This document shows, in pieces, positions 38,608 to 48,879 of a stretch of 64,000 bases of DNA. How positions within the stretch are numbered: position 1 is the stretch's first letter; the number at the start of each line of letters is the position of its first letter. Position numbers and translations under genes: made by a program. This stretch comes from Mycoplasmopsis gallopavonis (GTDB lineage: Bacteria > Bacillota_I > Bacilli_A > Mycoplasmatales > Metamycoplasmataceae), in assembly GCF_900660635.1 (NCBI RefSeq), contig NZ_LR215032.1, positions 310,001 through 374,000 on the forward strand, given 5' to 3'. The notes beneath the pieces were generated by a model, which saw only the letters and a list, made by a program, of their open reading frames with translations, made no database searches and was not told the DNA's origin.

Positions 38608-40305
38608 AAGAATTTCAGCAAGTAAACTTTCAACTTCTGCTTCACTATCTAGATTTAATGCTTTATTAGCTAATTCTTTCATTTCTTGATATGAAAGTTT
38701 ATTAACAAATTCTCTTGAAGCTAAAACACTGCTTGCTGACATTGAAAATTCATCAAGTCCTAAACCTAATAATAAAGGTAAAGCTCTGCGATCTCCAGCC
38801 ATTTCACCACACATACCTGCTCATTTTCCGTGTTTGTGAGCACCATCAATTACCATTTTAATTAATCTTAAAATTGAAGGATTTAAAGGTTGATAAAGAT
38901 ATGAAATGTTTTCATTCATTCTATCTGCGGCCATTGAATATTGAATTAAGTCATTTGTACCAATTGAAACAAAATCAGCATATTTACTAAATTGTTCTGA
39001 TAAAACAGCTGCAGCTGGTGTTTCCATCATTAATCCGATTTCAATTTCATCAACTTTTGCTATTTTAGAATTTGTTTGAGCAACTTCTTCATAAGCTTCT
39101 AAATACATTTTTTTAGCTTCTAAAAATTCTGGTACGTTAGTAATCATAGGGAACATGATTGCAACTTTTCCAAATTCACTAGCTCTAATTAAAGCTCTAA
39201 GCTGAGTTTTGAAAATTTCTGGATTTTGTAAACAAAATCTAATTGCTCTATAACCTAAAAATGGGTTAAGTTCTTCTGGGAACTTAAAGTATTTTAAAGT
39301 TTTATCTCCACCAATGTCAAGAGTTCTAATAACAACTCTTTTACCATTCATTCCGCTAACAACTTTTTTGTAAGCTTCAAATTGTTCTTCTTCTGTTGGT
39401 CAGTGGTCATTATCCATATATAAGAATTCTGATCTAAATAATCCAATTGCTTCAGCATCGTTTTCTAAAACAGATTCTAAGTCTTTAGGTGTTCCGATAT
39501 TAGCTGCTAATTCAACATGGTGTCCATCAGCAGTTACAGATTGTTGACCTTTTAAAGTTTTAAGTTTATTTAAGTAATCTAAGTAAGCTTGTTTTGCAAC
39601 TTGGTATTCAGCAATTTCTTGTTCTGTTGGATTAACAACAACTTCACCTGTTGAACCATTTAAGGCAATTAATTGACCTGTTTGAGCAAAGTCCATAACA
39701 TTGTTAGTTCCAACTACTGATGGAATTCCTAAACTACGAGCCATAATTGCAGTATGTGATGTAGGTCCTCCAATGTTTGTGATAAATCCTTTAACAAATT
39801 GTTTGTTAAGTTGCACAGTTTGACTTGGACTAAGATCTTCAGCCACAATAATAACTTCACGGTCAATAGCAGTTAAGTTAGGTTCTTCAATTCCATTTAA
39901 AGCAAAAAGTAATTTTTTAAGTACGTCTTTAATATCAGCTGCTCTTTCTTTGAAATAATCATCATCCATAGCTTCAAACATACTTGCAAATTGTTCATAA
40001 CATTCTTTTGTCGCATATTCAGCAGTTACTTTGTTATTTTGAATATTTGCTGTAATTTGACTAATAGCAGCAGGATCATTAACAATTAACATATGTGCGT
40101 CAAAAATAGCTGCATGTTCTTCAGTATCAGCAAAAGATTTTGTTCTTTCTAAGCTAGCTAAAACTTTTGCACGTGCATTTTCATATGTTTCTAATTCCTT
40201 ATTAACATCTTGAGCATCTTTTGTAATTTCAACTGGAAGTTCTTCAATTTTGAAAACTTCAGCAATAGCAACACCTTTTGATGCACCAATTCCTTTTATA
40301 ATCAT
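38605..40305 (-). CDS. ptsI: PTS enzyme I
   Basis: Transfers phosphate from phosphoenolpyruvate to HPr to start sugar uptake. 566 residues. The phosphorylated His is in [17 protein letters not shown] (about 185); PEP-binding segments are [11 protein letters not shown] and [10 protein letters not shown], and the active Cys is in [13 protein letters not shown]-Trp codons near residues 302 and 495 break it in a standard reading. AAGGAG site. Monocistronic. Feeds the sucrose-type EIIBC encoded at 61915-63528; HPr and EIIA are not in the window. Confidence 0.97.
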
Positions 40306-40337
40306 AAAAATCTCCTTAATTTTTGAGTGATATTTCT

Positions 40338-40365
40338 ATTTTAGTTTTTTTAAATTTATAGTCAA
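40338..40365 (-). promoter_or_regulatory. ptsI: Promoter of ptsI
   Basis: -35 TTGACT (40360-40365), 16-base spacer, -10 TAAAAT (40338-40343), about 30 bases before the ATG. Confidence 0.7.
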
Positions 40366-40461
40366 TTTTTGAAAAAAATCACAAAAATAAAAACATGTAA
40401 ATATTACCTTATTTTTTCGAAAAATAGTTTATTATTCGTCTTTATTCAACTTATAAACTTC

Positions 40462-40497
40462 AAAATATGGAAAAAAATCAAATTTATTCCATATTTT
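40462..40497. repeat. Inverted repeat upstream of ptsI
   Basis: AAAATATGGAA (40462-40472) and TTCCATATTTT (40487-40497) with a 14-base spacer. It is about 100 bases before the ptsI promoter and after the aminopeptidase terminator. Could be an operator or a second terminator. Confidence 0.5.
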
Positions 40498-40517
40498 GTT
40501 TTGCATTTAACTAATTA

Positions 40518-40541
40518 AAAATAACGCTAATGCGTTATTTT
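40518..40541 (-). terminator. Terminator after the M42 aminopeptidase
   Basis: AAAATAACGC and GCGTTATTTT with loop TAAT, then U-rich on the minus strand. Confidence 0.82.
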
Positions 40542-40547
40542 GAATTT

Positions 40548-41636
40548 TTATTTATAAGAAATTAAATCGTGTTTTTCTGGTGAATATTCTTTTAAGAACT
40601 CTGTTAATAAATCGATTGCTGCTTGAATATCAACTAATGAACAAACACCAATTGGACTATGTAAATATCTTTGAGGAAGTGAAATTGTAGTGACACTTGC
40701 TCCACCAGGAGCAAATTGTAATTCAGCTGCATCTGTTCCTCCACCACCAGCTACATATTTATAAGCAGGAATTGATTTAGTTTTAGCAATTTCCATTAAA
40801 ATTTTCACTAGTTTAGGATCAGGTAATGTTCCACCATCTTTAACTAAAATACTTACACCTTTACCAAGAACTGGTGTACCACTTTTAGCTCCGGTTGTAT
40901 CATGTGCCGCACCTGTATCCAAAGCAAAGGCAACATCTGGGTTTAAAATACCAACAGAAGTTTTGGCACCTCTTGTTCCAACTTCTTCTTGCACTGTACC
41001 TACAAAATAAACATCACAAGGTAAATCTAAATCTTCAACATTTTTAGCAATTGCTTCTAATGAAGTGACACCAGCACGGTTATCCATTGATTTTCCACCA
41101 ATAAGATTGTTTGCTAAGAAAATTGTTTCACCAGATAGTAAAACTTGATCTCCAATTTCAATTCCAGCTTGTTTTACTTCTTCATCTGAACTAAAGCCTA
41201 AATCAACAAATAATTCTTCTTGAGTAGTTGCTTTAGCTAACTTTTCTCTTTCCATAATGTGAATTGAAGTATGTCCAAAAACTCCCTCATATCTTTTACC
41301 ATTACTTCCAGCTACCACAGTTGCTTTTGTTCCAATAACTATTGAAGGTCAAATTCCTCCAATAGTGGTTAATAAAAGATTTCCATTTTTTTCGATACTT
41401 CTTACCATGTAACCAACTTCATCCATGTGAGCTGCAATCATCACTTTTGGTGCATTAGCTACTTTTGATTTTTTGTAAAAAATAACTGAACCTAATTTAT
41501 CTCTTGAAATTTCAAATTTATCACTTGATAAATTTGATTTTAATTCATCAACCACTTTTTCTTCAAAACGAGAAATAGCTTCAATTGACATGTATTTGCT
41601 TAATCTTTGTGCTAATTTTTCATATTTGGCATCCAT
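40548..41636 (-). CDS. M42-family aminopeptidase
   Basis: Cobalt/zinc-dependent peptidase that trims N-termini of imported peptides (glutamyl aminopeptidase / YsdC-FrvX group). 362 residues. Metal ligands fall in AAHMDEVG (His), KSMDNRAG (Asp), TVQEEVGTRGA (Glu pair), ALDTG (Asp) and the late HSP (His). One TGA-Trp at about residue 96 splits it. GGAG site. It lies between tRNA-Leu and ptsI with its own terminator. Exact substrate class is uncertain. Confidence 0.94.
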
Positions 41637-41672
41637 AAAAAGCTCCTTTTAAAATTTGATGTATAAAACATA

Positions 41673-41756
41673 TGGTGCCCTAGACAGGACTTGAACCTGC
41701 ACGGATTGCTCCAGCGGATTTTGAGTCCGCAGCGTCTACCATTCCACCACTAGGGC
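41673..41756 (-). tRNA. tRNA-Leu (CAA)
   Basis: 84 bases with encoded CCA and long variable arm. Acceptor GCCCTAG pairs CTAGGGC; anticodon loop CTCAAAA gives CAA, reading UUG. Third leucine tRNA in this window. A TATAAT lies about 20 bases upstream (near 41778-41783). It lies between two protein genes on the same strand. Confidence 0.96.
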
Positions 41757-41801
41757 AATATACTTGTATATAGATATTATTATAAACCAAAATATATAAA
41801 A

Positions 41802-41820
41802 AAGATAGTTTTACTATCTT
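41802..41820 (-). terminator. Terminator overlapping the DUF4256 gene end
   Basis: AAGATAG and CTATCTT around a TTTTA loop, with a run of U on the minus strand; the TAG stop lies within the stem. Confidence 0.65.
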
Positions 41821-42350
41821 AATTTAATTTCTACAAAAGTTCTAAAACCACGAGAACTATAATATGAATCTGCCCCATTATGATAAATAAATGCTCTGCT
41901 ATATCTCTTATCGCCAAAAATAGCTCCACCTTGATTACGAAGTTCGTTTTCAGTTAATAATCAAGTTGAAGTTTTAGTATCTAAATCGAGATATTTTTGA
42001 ATTTCAAGATACATTTGTTCATTCAACAAACTTGAACCTAATTTTGCAACTTCTGCTTCAACACTAGAAATTGGAGGAAATTTCTTGCGTTGCTTTCGTG
42101 CAAGTTCATCGTAGCAGAGCGAAGCACGAGTAGCTGGGAGGGTTTTATAAAGATCAACATAGTAAAGCTTATTATCTAGTTTTATAAGATTAATCTCACC
42201 ACCGGTTTTTTCCATTTTCTTTAAGACTTCAAGTTCCTTAGTATTTGTAAGTAAAAATTGTTTAATAAGTGATCAATTTTCATCGATTCCAAAAAGTTGA
42301 GAAGTAAGTGTAAATCTTTTTTCAAGTTGATCTAAAAATTCTTTTTCCAT
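41814..42350 (-). CDS. DUF4256-family protein
   Basis: 178 residues. It matches what I know of the DUF4256 family: KMEKTGGEINLI near the start, SLCYDELA in the middle and a C-terminal block LDTKTSTWLLTENELRNQGG, then FGDKRYSRAFIYHNGADSYY, with RGFR near the end. The family has no assigned role. Two TGA-Trp codons. Its ATG overlaps the dut stop by one base (TAATG), so the two are coupled. Confidence 0.88.
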
Positions 42351-42847
42351 TAATAATTTGAATAAAGTCTTTGATAATTTTTTTGATTTTTAAGAAAATA
42401 AGCTTGAAAAAGATCTCCATAATTAAAACCTAACATCACAAATGCTCCAAGTGAAATCTCAAAAGCTCTTTGAATTGTTTCTTGATTTAAATTTTTCATT
42501 AAATCCGTGATACTAATAAAAAGTTGTTGAAATTGATAGTTGATATCTTGGTTTAAAATTAGCGGTTCAATAACAGGATCGATTCGGTAAGAATAAGCAA
42601 AATTAACTAAAAAATGTAATAAATCTGCAAATTCTTCCATGACTGCTTGCCGTTTGATATTTTTATTAATCTTTCAATATTTAAAACTTTGTACTTCATT
42701 GATAAATTCACCAGCTTCAACTATTAAAGCAAGAGTTTTTTGAATTTCAACATCTTTTTTTGAAAGATTTGGATTGTTTTTCTTGCGTTTTTCATTAATT
42801 TTCTCATCTAGTGATTTTTGCATTTCAAAAATTTCTTTTAAATTCAT
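42350..42847 (-). CDS. dut: dUTP diphosphatase, dimeric all-alpha type
   Basis: Hydrolyses dUTP to dUMP and keeps uracil out of DNA. 165 residues. The metal-binding helices carry EAGEFINE and, about 25 residues later, EEFADLLHF, the ExxE and ExxD pattern of the dimeric dUTPase / MazG-like fold. One TGA-free N-terminal part and one TGA-Trp (FKYW) are present. No strong ribosome site. It is coupled to the DUF4256 gene downstream and stands divergent to the 5S gene. Confidence 0.88.
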
Positions 42848-42912
42848 ATTTATTATTATATTAGATATGAAAATTAATTGATTTTTTTATAAGCAAAAAA
42901 ATAAAAAAATTA

Positions 42913-42940
42913 TTGCATTTTTTAAAAAATAATGTATCAT
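42913..42940 (+). promoter_or_regulatory. Promoter of 5S rRNA
   Basis: -35 TTGCAT (42913-42918), 16-base spacer, -10 TATCAT (42935-42940), five bases before the 5S start. Confidence 0.7.
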
Positions 42941-42944
42941 ATTC

Positions 42945-43047
42945 ATAGTGGTTATAGCAAAGGGGATCACCTAAATCCATTCCGAACTCAGTAGTTAAGC
43001 CCTTTAGTGCCGACGATAGCCGAAAGGTGAAAATAGGGAGCTGCTAT
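42945..43047 (+). rRNA. rrf: 5S ribosomal RNA
   Basis: About 103 bases. The core CCATTCCGAACTCAG and GCCCTTTAGTGCCGA segments are typical, and the ends pair (ATAGTGG with CTGCTAT). It lies 8 kb from the nearest 16S-23S copy on the opposite strand, with its own promoter and terminator. Only one copy is in the window. Confidence 0.95.
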
Positions 43048-43071
43048 TTTTTTATTCTTTTTTTACACTTT

Positions 43072-43097
43072 GAATCCTTAAAAGGATTCTTTTTTTA
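43072..43097 (+). terminator. Terminator after 5S rRNA
   Basis: GAATCCT and AGGATTC around a short loop, followed by eight T. Confidence 0.85.
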
Positions 43098-43109
43098 TTA
43101 AATTAAAAA

Positions 43110-43135
43110 AATAATCAAACAAAAGTTTGATTATT
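43110..43135 (-). terminator. Terminator after the DHH gene pair
   Basis: AATAATCAAAC and GTTTGATTATT with loop AAAA, followed by U on the minus strand. Confidence 0.85.
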
Positions 43136-43140
43136 CAAAA

Positions 43141-44118
43141 TTAATTATTTTGTTCGTTTTGATATCTTTGAACTTCAAGAATACAATCATCAATGACTGC
43201 TTCTACATCTGCGAATGAATTTAAAATTGCACCAGAAGCTCTTTCATGGCCTCCGCCACCTCATTTGACAGCGACATTCCGCACAATTGGTCCATTTGAA
43301 CGAAACTCTGTTCTAATTCGTCCATCTTCTTCTTCGGTAAATTGGACTCAAATTGGGTAACCATCAATATTTGCAATTGAATTAACACGAACTGAAGTTT
43401 GTGGTGTTTTATTAAAACGGTTAGTATCTTCTAAACTATTTTGAATATAAGCTACTCCGTCACGTGTTTTTAAAGTTGAAATTAATCATGAAGAATATTT
43501 TAAATCATCTAGATTTACTTTTGCTAAATTTGTATGAATAAAATCCGCTTCCATTCCTGCATCATATAAATTTGCAGCTAATCTTAAAGTTCTTGCTTTA
43601 GTATTATTAAATAAAAAGCGACCACTGTCAGTATTAATTCCTAAGTATAGTAAATTAGCTGCTCTTTGAGTAATTGTTCAGTTATTTGAAATAGCCAATT
43701 CAGTAATCATTTCGTCAGCGGCTGCATAAGAACTATCAACTCAGCGAATGCAGTTTTCTCCTAAGTCATCTTCATTTGGATGGTGATCAATTCTAATTAC
43801 TTGTTTAAATAAATTTTGATCTAAAACTTCACGAAGTTCAATTCTCTCTTTAAAGTTAGCATCGACAACTACTGCTAATGAATTAGACAAAACTTCATCA
43901 CTAGGTACATTATCCATTTTAAGATTTAAAAAACTAAAAGAGTTTTTAGCATCACCGATTGCATAAACTTTTTTGTTTGGAAAGTTGGTTTCTAAAAGTT
44001 CTTTTAAACCAAATTGTGAACCAAGACAATCTCCATCAGGACGAATGTGGTGAAAAATAACGATTGAATCGTATTTTAAGAGTTCCTTAGTAATAATTTC
44101 TAAGTTACCAATTTGCAT
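43141..44118 (-). CDS. DHH-family phosphoesterase (NrnA/MgpA-like), second paralog
   Basis: Enzymes of this family degrade oligoribonucleotides of two to five bases and 3'-phosphoadenosine 5'-phosphate. 325 residues. DHH domain motifs: HHIRPDGDCLGS (about 28-39), VVVDANFKERI, IRIDHHPN; then GINTDSGRF; DHHA1 domain motif VKWGGGGHERASG near the end. All metal and substrate residues look intact. The ATG overlaps the stop of the first paralog (TAATG), with GGGAG as ribosome site, so I prefer 44118 to an ATG four codons upstream. End of a three-gene operon. Confidence 0.92.
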
Positions 44119-45083
44119 TATTTCTCCCATTCTTGAATAGCTTGATTTAAGTCCGCTAAAACATCTTTAACTTGTGATCATGAATCAAGAGTAATTCCGG
44201 CTGCATTATCATGTCCACCACCGTTGTATTTTCTAGCAACTACATTAACAAGTGGTCCATTACTTCTTAAACGCCCACGAACTTTACCATCTTCTAGTTG
44301 TACAAATAAAGCTCAACAAGAATTATCTTCAATATTTGCTAATTCATTAACAAAAATAGCTGCTTCTAATGAGTTCATTCCGTATTCTTTTAAAACATCA
44401 TCATGAATTTCGTAGTATAGAACTCTTCCTTCTTTTTGGAAGTTACTTAAAATTTTTCCAACAAATTTGATGTCTTTAAAACTACGTTTTGAAAGTTCTC
44501 TTAAAATATTTTGTGGATGGAAACTTCCTTGTTCCATTAAGAAAGCAACTAATTTGTGAGTACGAGCTGATGTATCTGGGAAAAGAAAACGACCGCTATC
44601 AGTATTAATTCCTAAATAAATGTGTGAAGCTGCTTTATTAGTTACTGTTCATTTAGCATCATAAGCTAACTGAGCAATCATTTCAGCGGCTGCTACATAA
44701 TGTTCATCAATTCAGTTATATTCATATTCAATGTCCGCACCATTTGGGTGGTGATCAATTCTAAGTCTTGCTGTAGTTCTTTTTTCATAAAGTAAGTCTG
44801 AACATTCAATCCGATCTCCGCTAGATGCATCAACAACAATTGCAAGAGAATTATTAAAATCAATTTGATCATATGAATTAAATTCATATCCCATAAAATC
44901 AAAAACATGTGAATTATCACCGACAGTATAGACTTTTTTATTTGGATAATTTGTTCGAATTAACTCAGCTAGACCAGCTTGTGAACCAAGACAATCTCCA
45001 TCAGGGCGAATGTGGTGAAAAATAACGATTGAATCATATTTTTCAATAGCATCAATTGCTACTTTTGAATTTCCTATTTGCAT
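44118..45083 (-). CDS. DHH-family phosphoesterase (NrnA/MgpA-like), first paralog
   Basis: 321 residues, clear paralog of the next gene (both begin MQIGN and share HHIRPDGDCLGSQ). Motifs IVVDASSGDRI, LRIDHHPNG, GINTDSGRF and the DHHA1 GGGHDNAAG are intact. TGA-Trp codons break it into three pieces in a standard reading. Its start is one base after the lipoprotein stop, and AAGGAG lies in the lipoprotein end. Expected in the cytoplasm, degrading very short oligonucleotides. Confidence 0.92.
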
Positions 45084-45084
45084 A

Positions 45085-45939
45085 TTATTTCTCCTTTAAG
45101 TAAGCTTTAATTTGTTCTTCCATTTTTTGTTTGAGTGAGCTATTTTTTCAAAGTTCTAGTTCAGTTTCACTAACATCCCTAGTTAATTTATAGTAATTTA
45201 AATATAGTTCTAAATTATCATTAAGTTCTTTAAAGATTTGATCATAAGTAATCCGATCAAAAATCGGATCATAAACTTGTTTCAGATAAAATGCAGTATA
45301 AATTTGTTTCATTAAATTTAAAAGATCATCTAAATAAGTTGCAACCACTTGTTTTAAGTTTTGACGATTAACACTAGAATCAAATGTTTCTTGATCTGAC
45401 TTAGTGATTTTTGAGTTATATTTTGTCGGATGAAGAATTGCGTCCTGGAATTTAACAATTAAATCAACAACATTTTTAGCATCAACCATCGTAGTACGCT
45501 CGTAGTTAGTATTAAATAACTTATCACCTCAAATCAATAAATAAGGTTCTTTGGCTGCTTCAAAAGAATTGTAGTAGAATGTTCCATCATTTGCCCGTGC
45601 TTGATTTTGAATGTAAGTTTGCATTTTGTTGATAATTGCTAATTTAGTGACAAACAAACTATTTCAATCACGATAATCACGATCGGTTGGTGTTTCCTTA
45701 GTTTCTTTTAAAGAACTAAGTAAATTCTGAATATCATAATTTAAACGCTTTGTTGCAACAAGTAGATATAAATACTGGTTATTATCAAGAGATAATTTTT
45801 CAAGTTCTTTTTCTTTGTTTTGCAACTTTTGGACTGTTTGATTGAAATTTCCTAAGTCACTACAACTAGTTAACACAAGTGGTGTGCTAGCTACTAAAAT
45901 AACACCTCAAAAAATGGATTTTTTTTTGAAAAAATTCAT
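45085..45939 (-). CDS. Lipoprotein, head of the DHH operon
   Basis: 284 residues. Lipoprotein signal peptide with lipobox VLTSC (Cys at about 26), so it is anchored outside the cell. The rest is helical, with many Lys, Gln and Leu and a repeated YxxL pattern; no domain recognised. No ribosome site: TAAAAT ends six bases before the ATG, a leaderless candidate. It is tightly coupled to two cytoplasmic DHH phosphoesterases. That context hints at nucleic-acid uptake, but this is inference. Confidence 0.85.
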
Positions 45940-45996
45940 ATTTATATTTTACTACTTTTTGCATTTTTCGCTCTTAGAATAACTTTGCAATAAAGA

Positions 45997-46023
45997 AAAA
46001 AGCATCAAGAAATGATGCTTTTT
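45997..46023 (-). terminator. Terminator after the nuclease-transporter operon
   Basis: AAAAAGCATCA and TGATGCTTTTT with loop AGAAA, then U-rich on the minus strand. It separates the transporter unit from the lipoprotein-DHH unit. Confidence 0.85.
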
Positions 46024-46042
46024 AGATTATCTTGGAAGAAAA

Positions 46043-48589
46043 CTAAGGTAATTGATCAAGTAATTTGAAAGTTTTATCAATAGCTTTATCAGGATTAGAT
46101 GTATCTTTAAATAATTTGAGAACATCTAAATATTTTTGCTCACCTTTTTCATTTTCAAAAACAAGAAAGTAGTAAGGTTTATCATTTTTAATTACTTTGA
46201 CACTTCCGATTTTAGAAACACCAAGACCGAATAATGTTTTAGTAAATAATTCAACACCAGCTTCATAACTAGCTGATGAACTGTTGCTGTGAACTAAAAT
46301 TAAACCGTTTGCTCTTGCTAAATCAGCAGCAATTAAAGTTGACATTGAAGCTTTATAGCTTTCAAGATCTTGATCTGAAAGGTTTGGATTACCTAAACTT
46401 TCTTTAGTTAAAGCTTTAGCTGCTTTAAAATCTTCAACTGCTTGATGGTATTTTTGCTCTGCAAGATCAAATGCATTTTGATCAATTGAACCTGAAAGGT
46501 ATTTTAAAAGTTCAGCACGATAAGCATTTGCAGCTGGTCTTAATTTATTAAGAAGAACTTCATAAGCACGAGCTCAGAAGTAAGCATTTGAGTATTCTCT
46601 TTGATTTTTCTCAACAGTTCTACGATTTCTTTCGATTTGAGTTTGTAAACTTTGAATCTCTTTTTCGTTAGCTTGATTACTGAGTTGTAAATTCTTCAAT
46701 TTTGCTTCATTTTCACTTAATTTAACTTGTGCGTCTGTTAATTTTTTACGTTTATCACGAACATTAAATTTAAAGTTTGCATAACTACTTAAATAAATTA
46801 AGTCAGGAAAATTTTCAACAAATTTCACACTATGTGCTAAAAACTCAGAACTTAAAGCTTCAACATAAGCTTCCTCAATTTGATAGTCAAAACTTTCATC
46901 TATGTTTGCAAATTGCTTAATTTTACGATTAAGATTTTCACGAATCTCTCATAAAAGTTGACGGTTAGCTGAATTCTCTACATTAATTCCTGTTGAAGTT
47001 AAAGTGCTATAGTATGAATTTAGCTCTTGAGAAAATTCTGGATCTTGAATTTTGTCATAATCTAAAATTCTTTGAGCTTGTAAAACCAAATCTAATGTTT
47101 CAATTAAAAATGTTTGATAATGCACTCTAATGTTTCCAGAAGCTGGATCTGAATTACTCATTCATTCATTAAGAGTTAATTTTGGAAGAATTGGGTTATC
47201 AAAAAGTCTAAACTCATCACTTTTACTTGATAAAGTAAACACTGGATTTTGAGAAACTAATAAATATGTTGGACCAAAACCTGAAGTAATACCATTTTGT
47301 GAGTCAGGATTAATTTTATATTCATATTGTGAATAGAAATCAAAAACTGCTTGTAAAGCTAAAGTTGGTGATTGATCAACTAAAGCCATATTTAAGGAAT
47401 TTAATTTTAAAGCTGCTAGTACTTTTTGTTCTGCAAGTTGAAATTCTTTAGTCGGAATTCCGTTATATGGACGGTTGTAATTGAAATTAAAAGTGAAGCT
47501 TTTTGTAGTTGTATCTTCAATAATTAAATTGTTTCGTACAAATTGTCCATTTTCAAAAACATCATTTTGTTTAAAGTATCAACCAAAAGGTGTGTTATTT
47601 AAATAATTAGCAACCACATCATAAACTTTTTGATATGTAATAACTTGGTTAGAATTTGATAAATCTCAATAAGTAAATTTAACTAATTTTTTTAAGTTAT
47701 TGTAAATATTAATTGGGGTTGCATTTCATTTTTTTTCAATATCAAAATTATTGATTTGAATATTTTTAAAACTTACTTTTGGTGCTTGTAAATTTTGAAA
47801 AATGTTAATTAAAAGATCTTTAATTTTAACAACACCTAACTCATATGAACCTCATGCTGCTGCTGATTTTGTTAAATCAAAATAAGATTCATAATCACTT
47901 GGATTGTAAGATTTGATTAAACCTTCTTGATTTGCAGCTGCTTTGATATAATCATAAGCTTCATGAAGATCACGAACAAGTTTAACATCATTTGTACCGA
48001 AATTAGCACTGAAAGCTTCTCAATTTGCGGAATTTTTAATTCCATCAACAACTTGTTTTAGATTTTTGTATCCTAAAAATTCTGGTGTATAAGTAAAGTA
48101 ATTACTTAAATCTTGATTAATTTTAACAGTTGTCAAAATTAAATCTGAACGAGCAGGATCTTTTCAAATTGGATTTTGTGTTACACGTGCAATTTCTTCA
48201 ATTTTTTGCTCATTTAATTTTACTTGCGGAACAACAATTTTATTGATTGTCTGATTTGAATTTGTAAAAAGACCACTTGAACCACGTTTTAAGTGATCAT
48301 TATTAACTAAATGATCTCCTTTTAAGTTGAAATTAAATGTAGAAAGTGTGTAAGTTAAAATATTTGAATTATAAAGATCATTTTCGAATTTAATTAAATT
48401 AGAAATATGATAATTTGAATTAGTTTTTGTTAATTTAGGTCTTCTTTGATAAGGATTGTTAGAAAAGTATTCTTGAGCATATTGAACTGTTTTGTCTTCA
48501 CTTCTTAAACAAGAAACAAGACTAAATGGTAAAGCAGCACTTACAAGAGCTGAACTAAATAATAGTGTAAATTTTTTCATTTTTCTCAT
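46043..48589 (-). CDS. Large lipoprotein, last gene of the transporter operon
   Basis: 848 residues. Signal peptide with lipobox FSLVSC (Cys near 27), then an extracellular chain. A coiled-coil stretch (about 590-650, LTDAQVKLSENEAKL and following) stands out; the rest has no recognised domain. Two starts are possible, MRKMKKF at 48589 or MKKF three codons later; neither has a ribosome site, and the start is two bases after the previous stop, so it depends on coupling. Probably the outer partner of the ABC importer. Confidence 0.88.
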
Positions 48590-48591
48590 AA

Positions 48592-48867
48592 TTAGATAAA
48601 AACATCAGCGTATCTTCATGATTTTAAACCAGCATAACTAATTACAATACCGATTAAAAACATTAAACAACTAAATGCTAAACCTCCTATCATGTATGCT
48701 TTTGAAAAATATCAAACTTTAGTAATTTCATTATCTAAAGAAACTTTATCAAGCAATCCTAACATATTATTAACCTTTGCAATATAGATAGAAAGAACAA
48801 TCATACTTATAAAAGCAATCACAGTTACAATAACTCAAAGAACAACTTTACGTTTATAATTTTTCAT
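48592..48867 (-). CDS. Small two-helix membrane protein of the transporter operon
   Basis: 91 residues with two hydrophobic helices (about 7-29 and 55-77) and an N-terminal cluster of basic residues (MKNYKRK). Three TGA-Trp codons hide it from a standard reading, which explains why it would be missed. AGGAGG site; 12 bases after the permease stop. No family recognised. Its position suggests an accessory subunit. Confidence 0.85.
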
Positions 48868-48879
48868 TTTGATTGCCTC

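Noticed and set aside
44119-44130. ATG four codons upstream of the second DHH gene
   Set aside because: The GGGAG ribosome site lies over it, and the paralog starts at the matching MQIGN.
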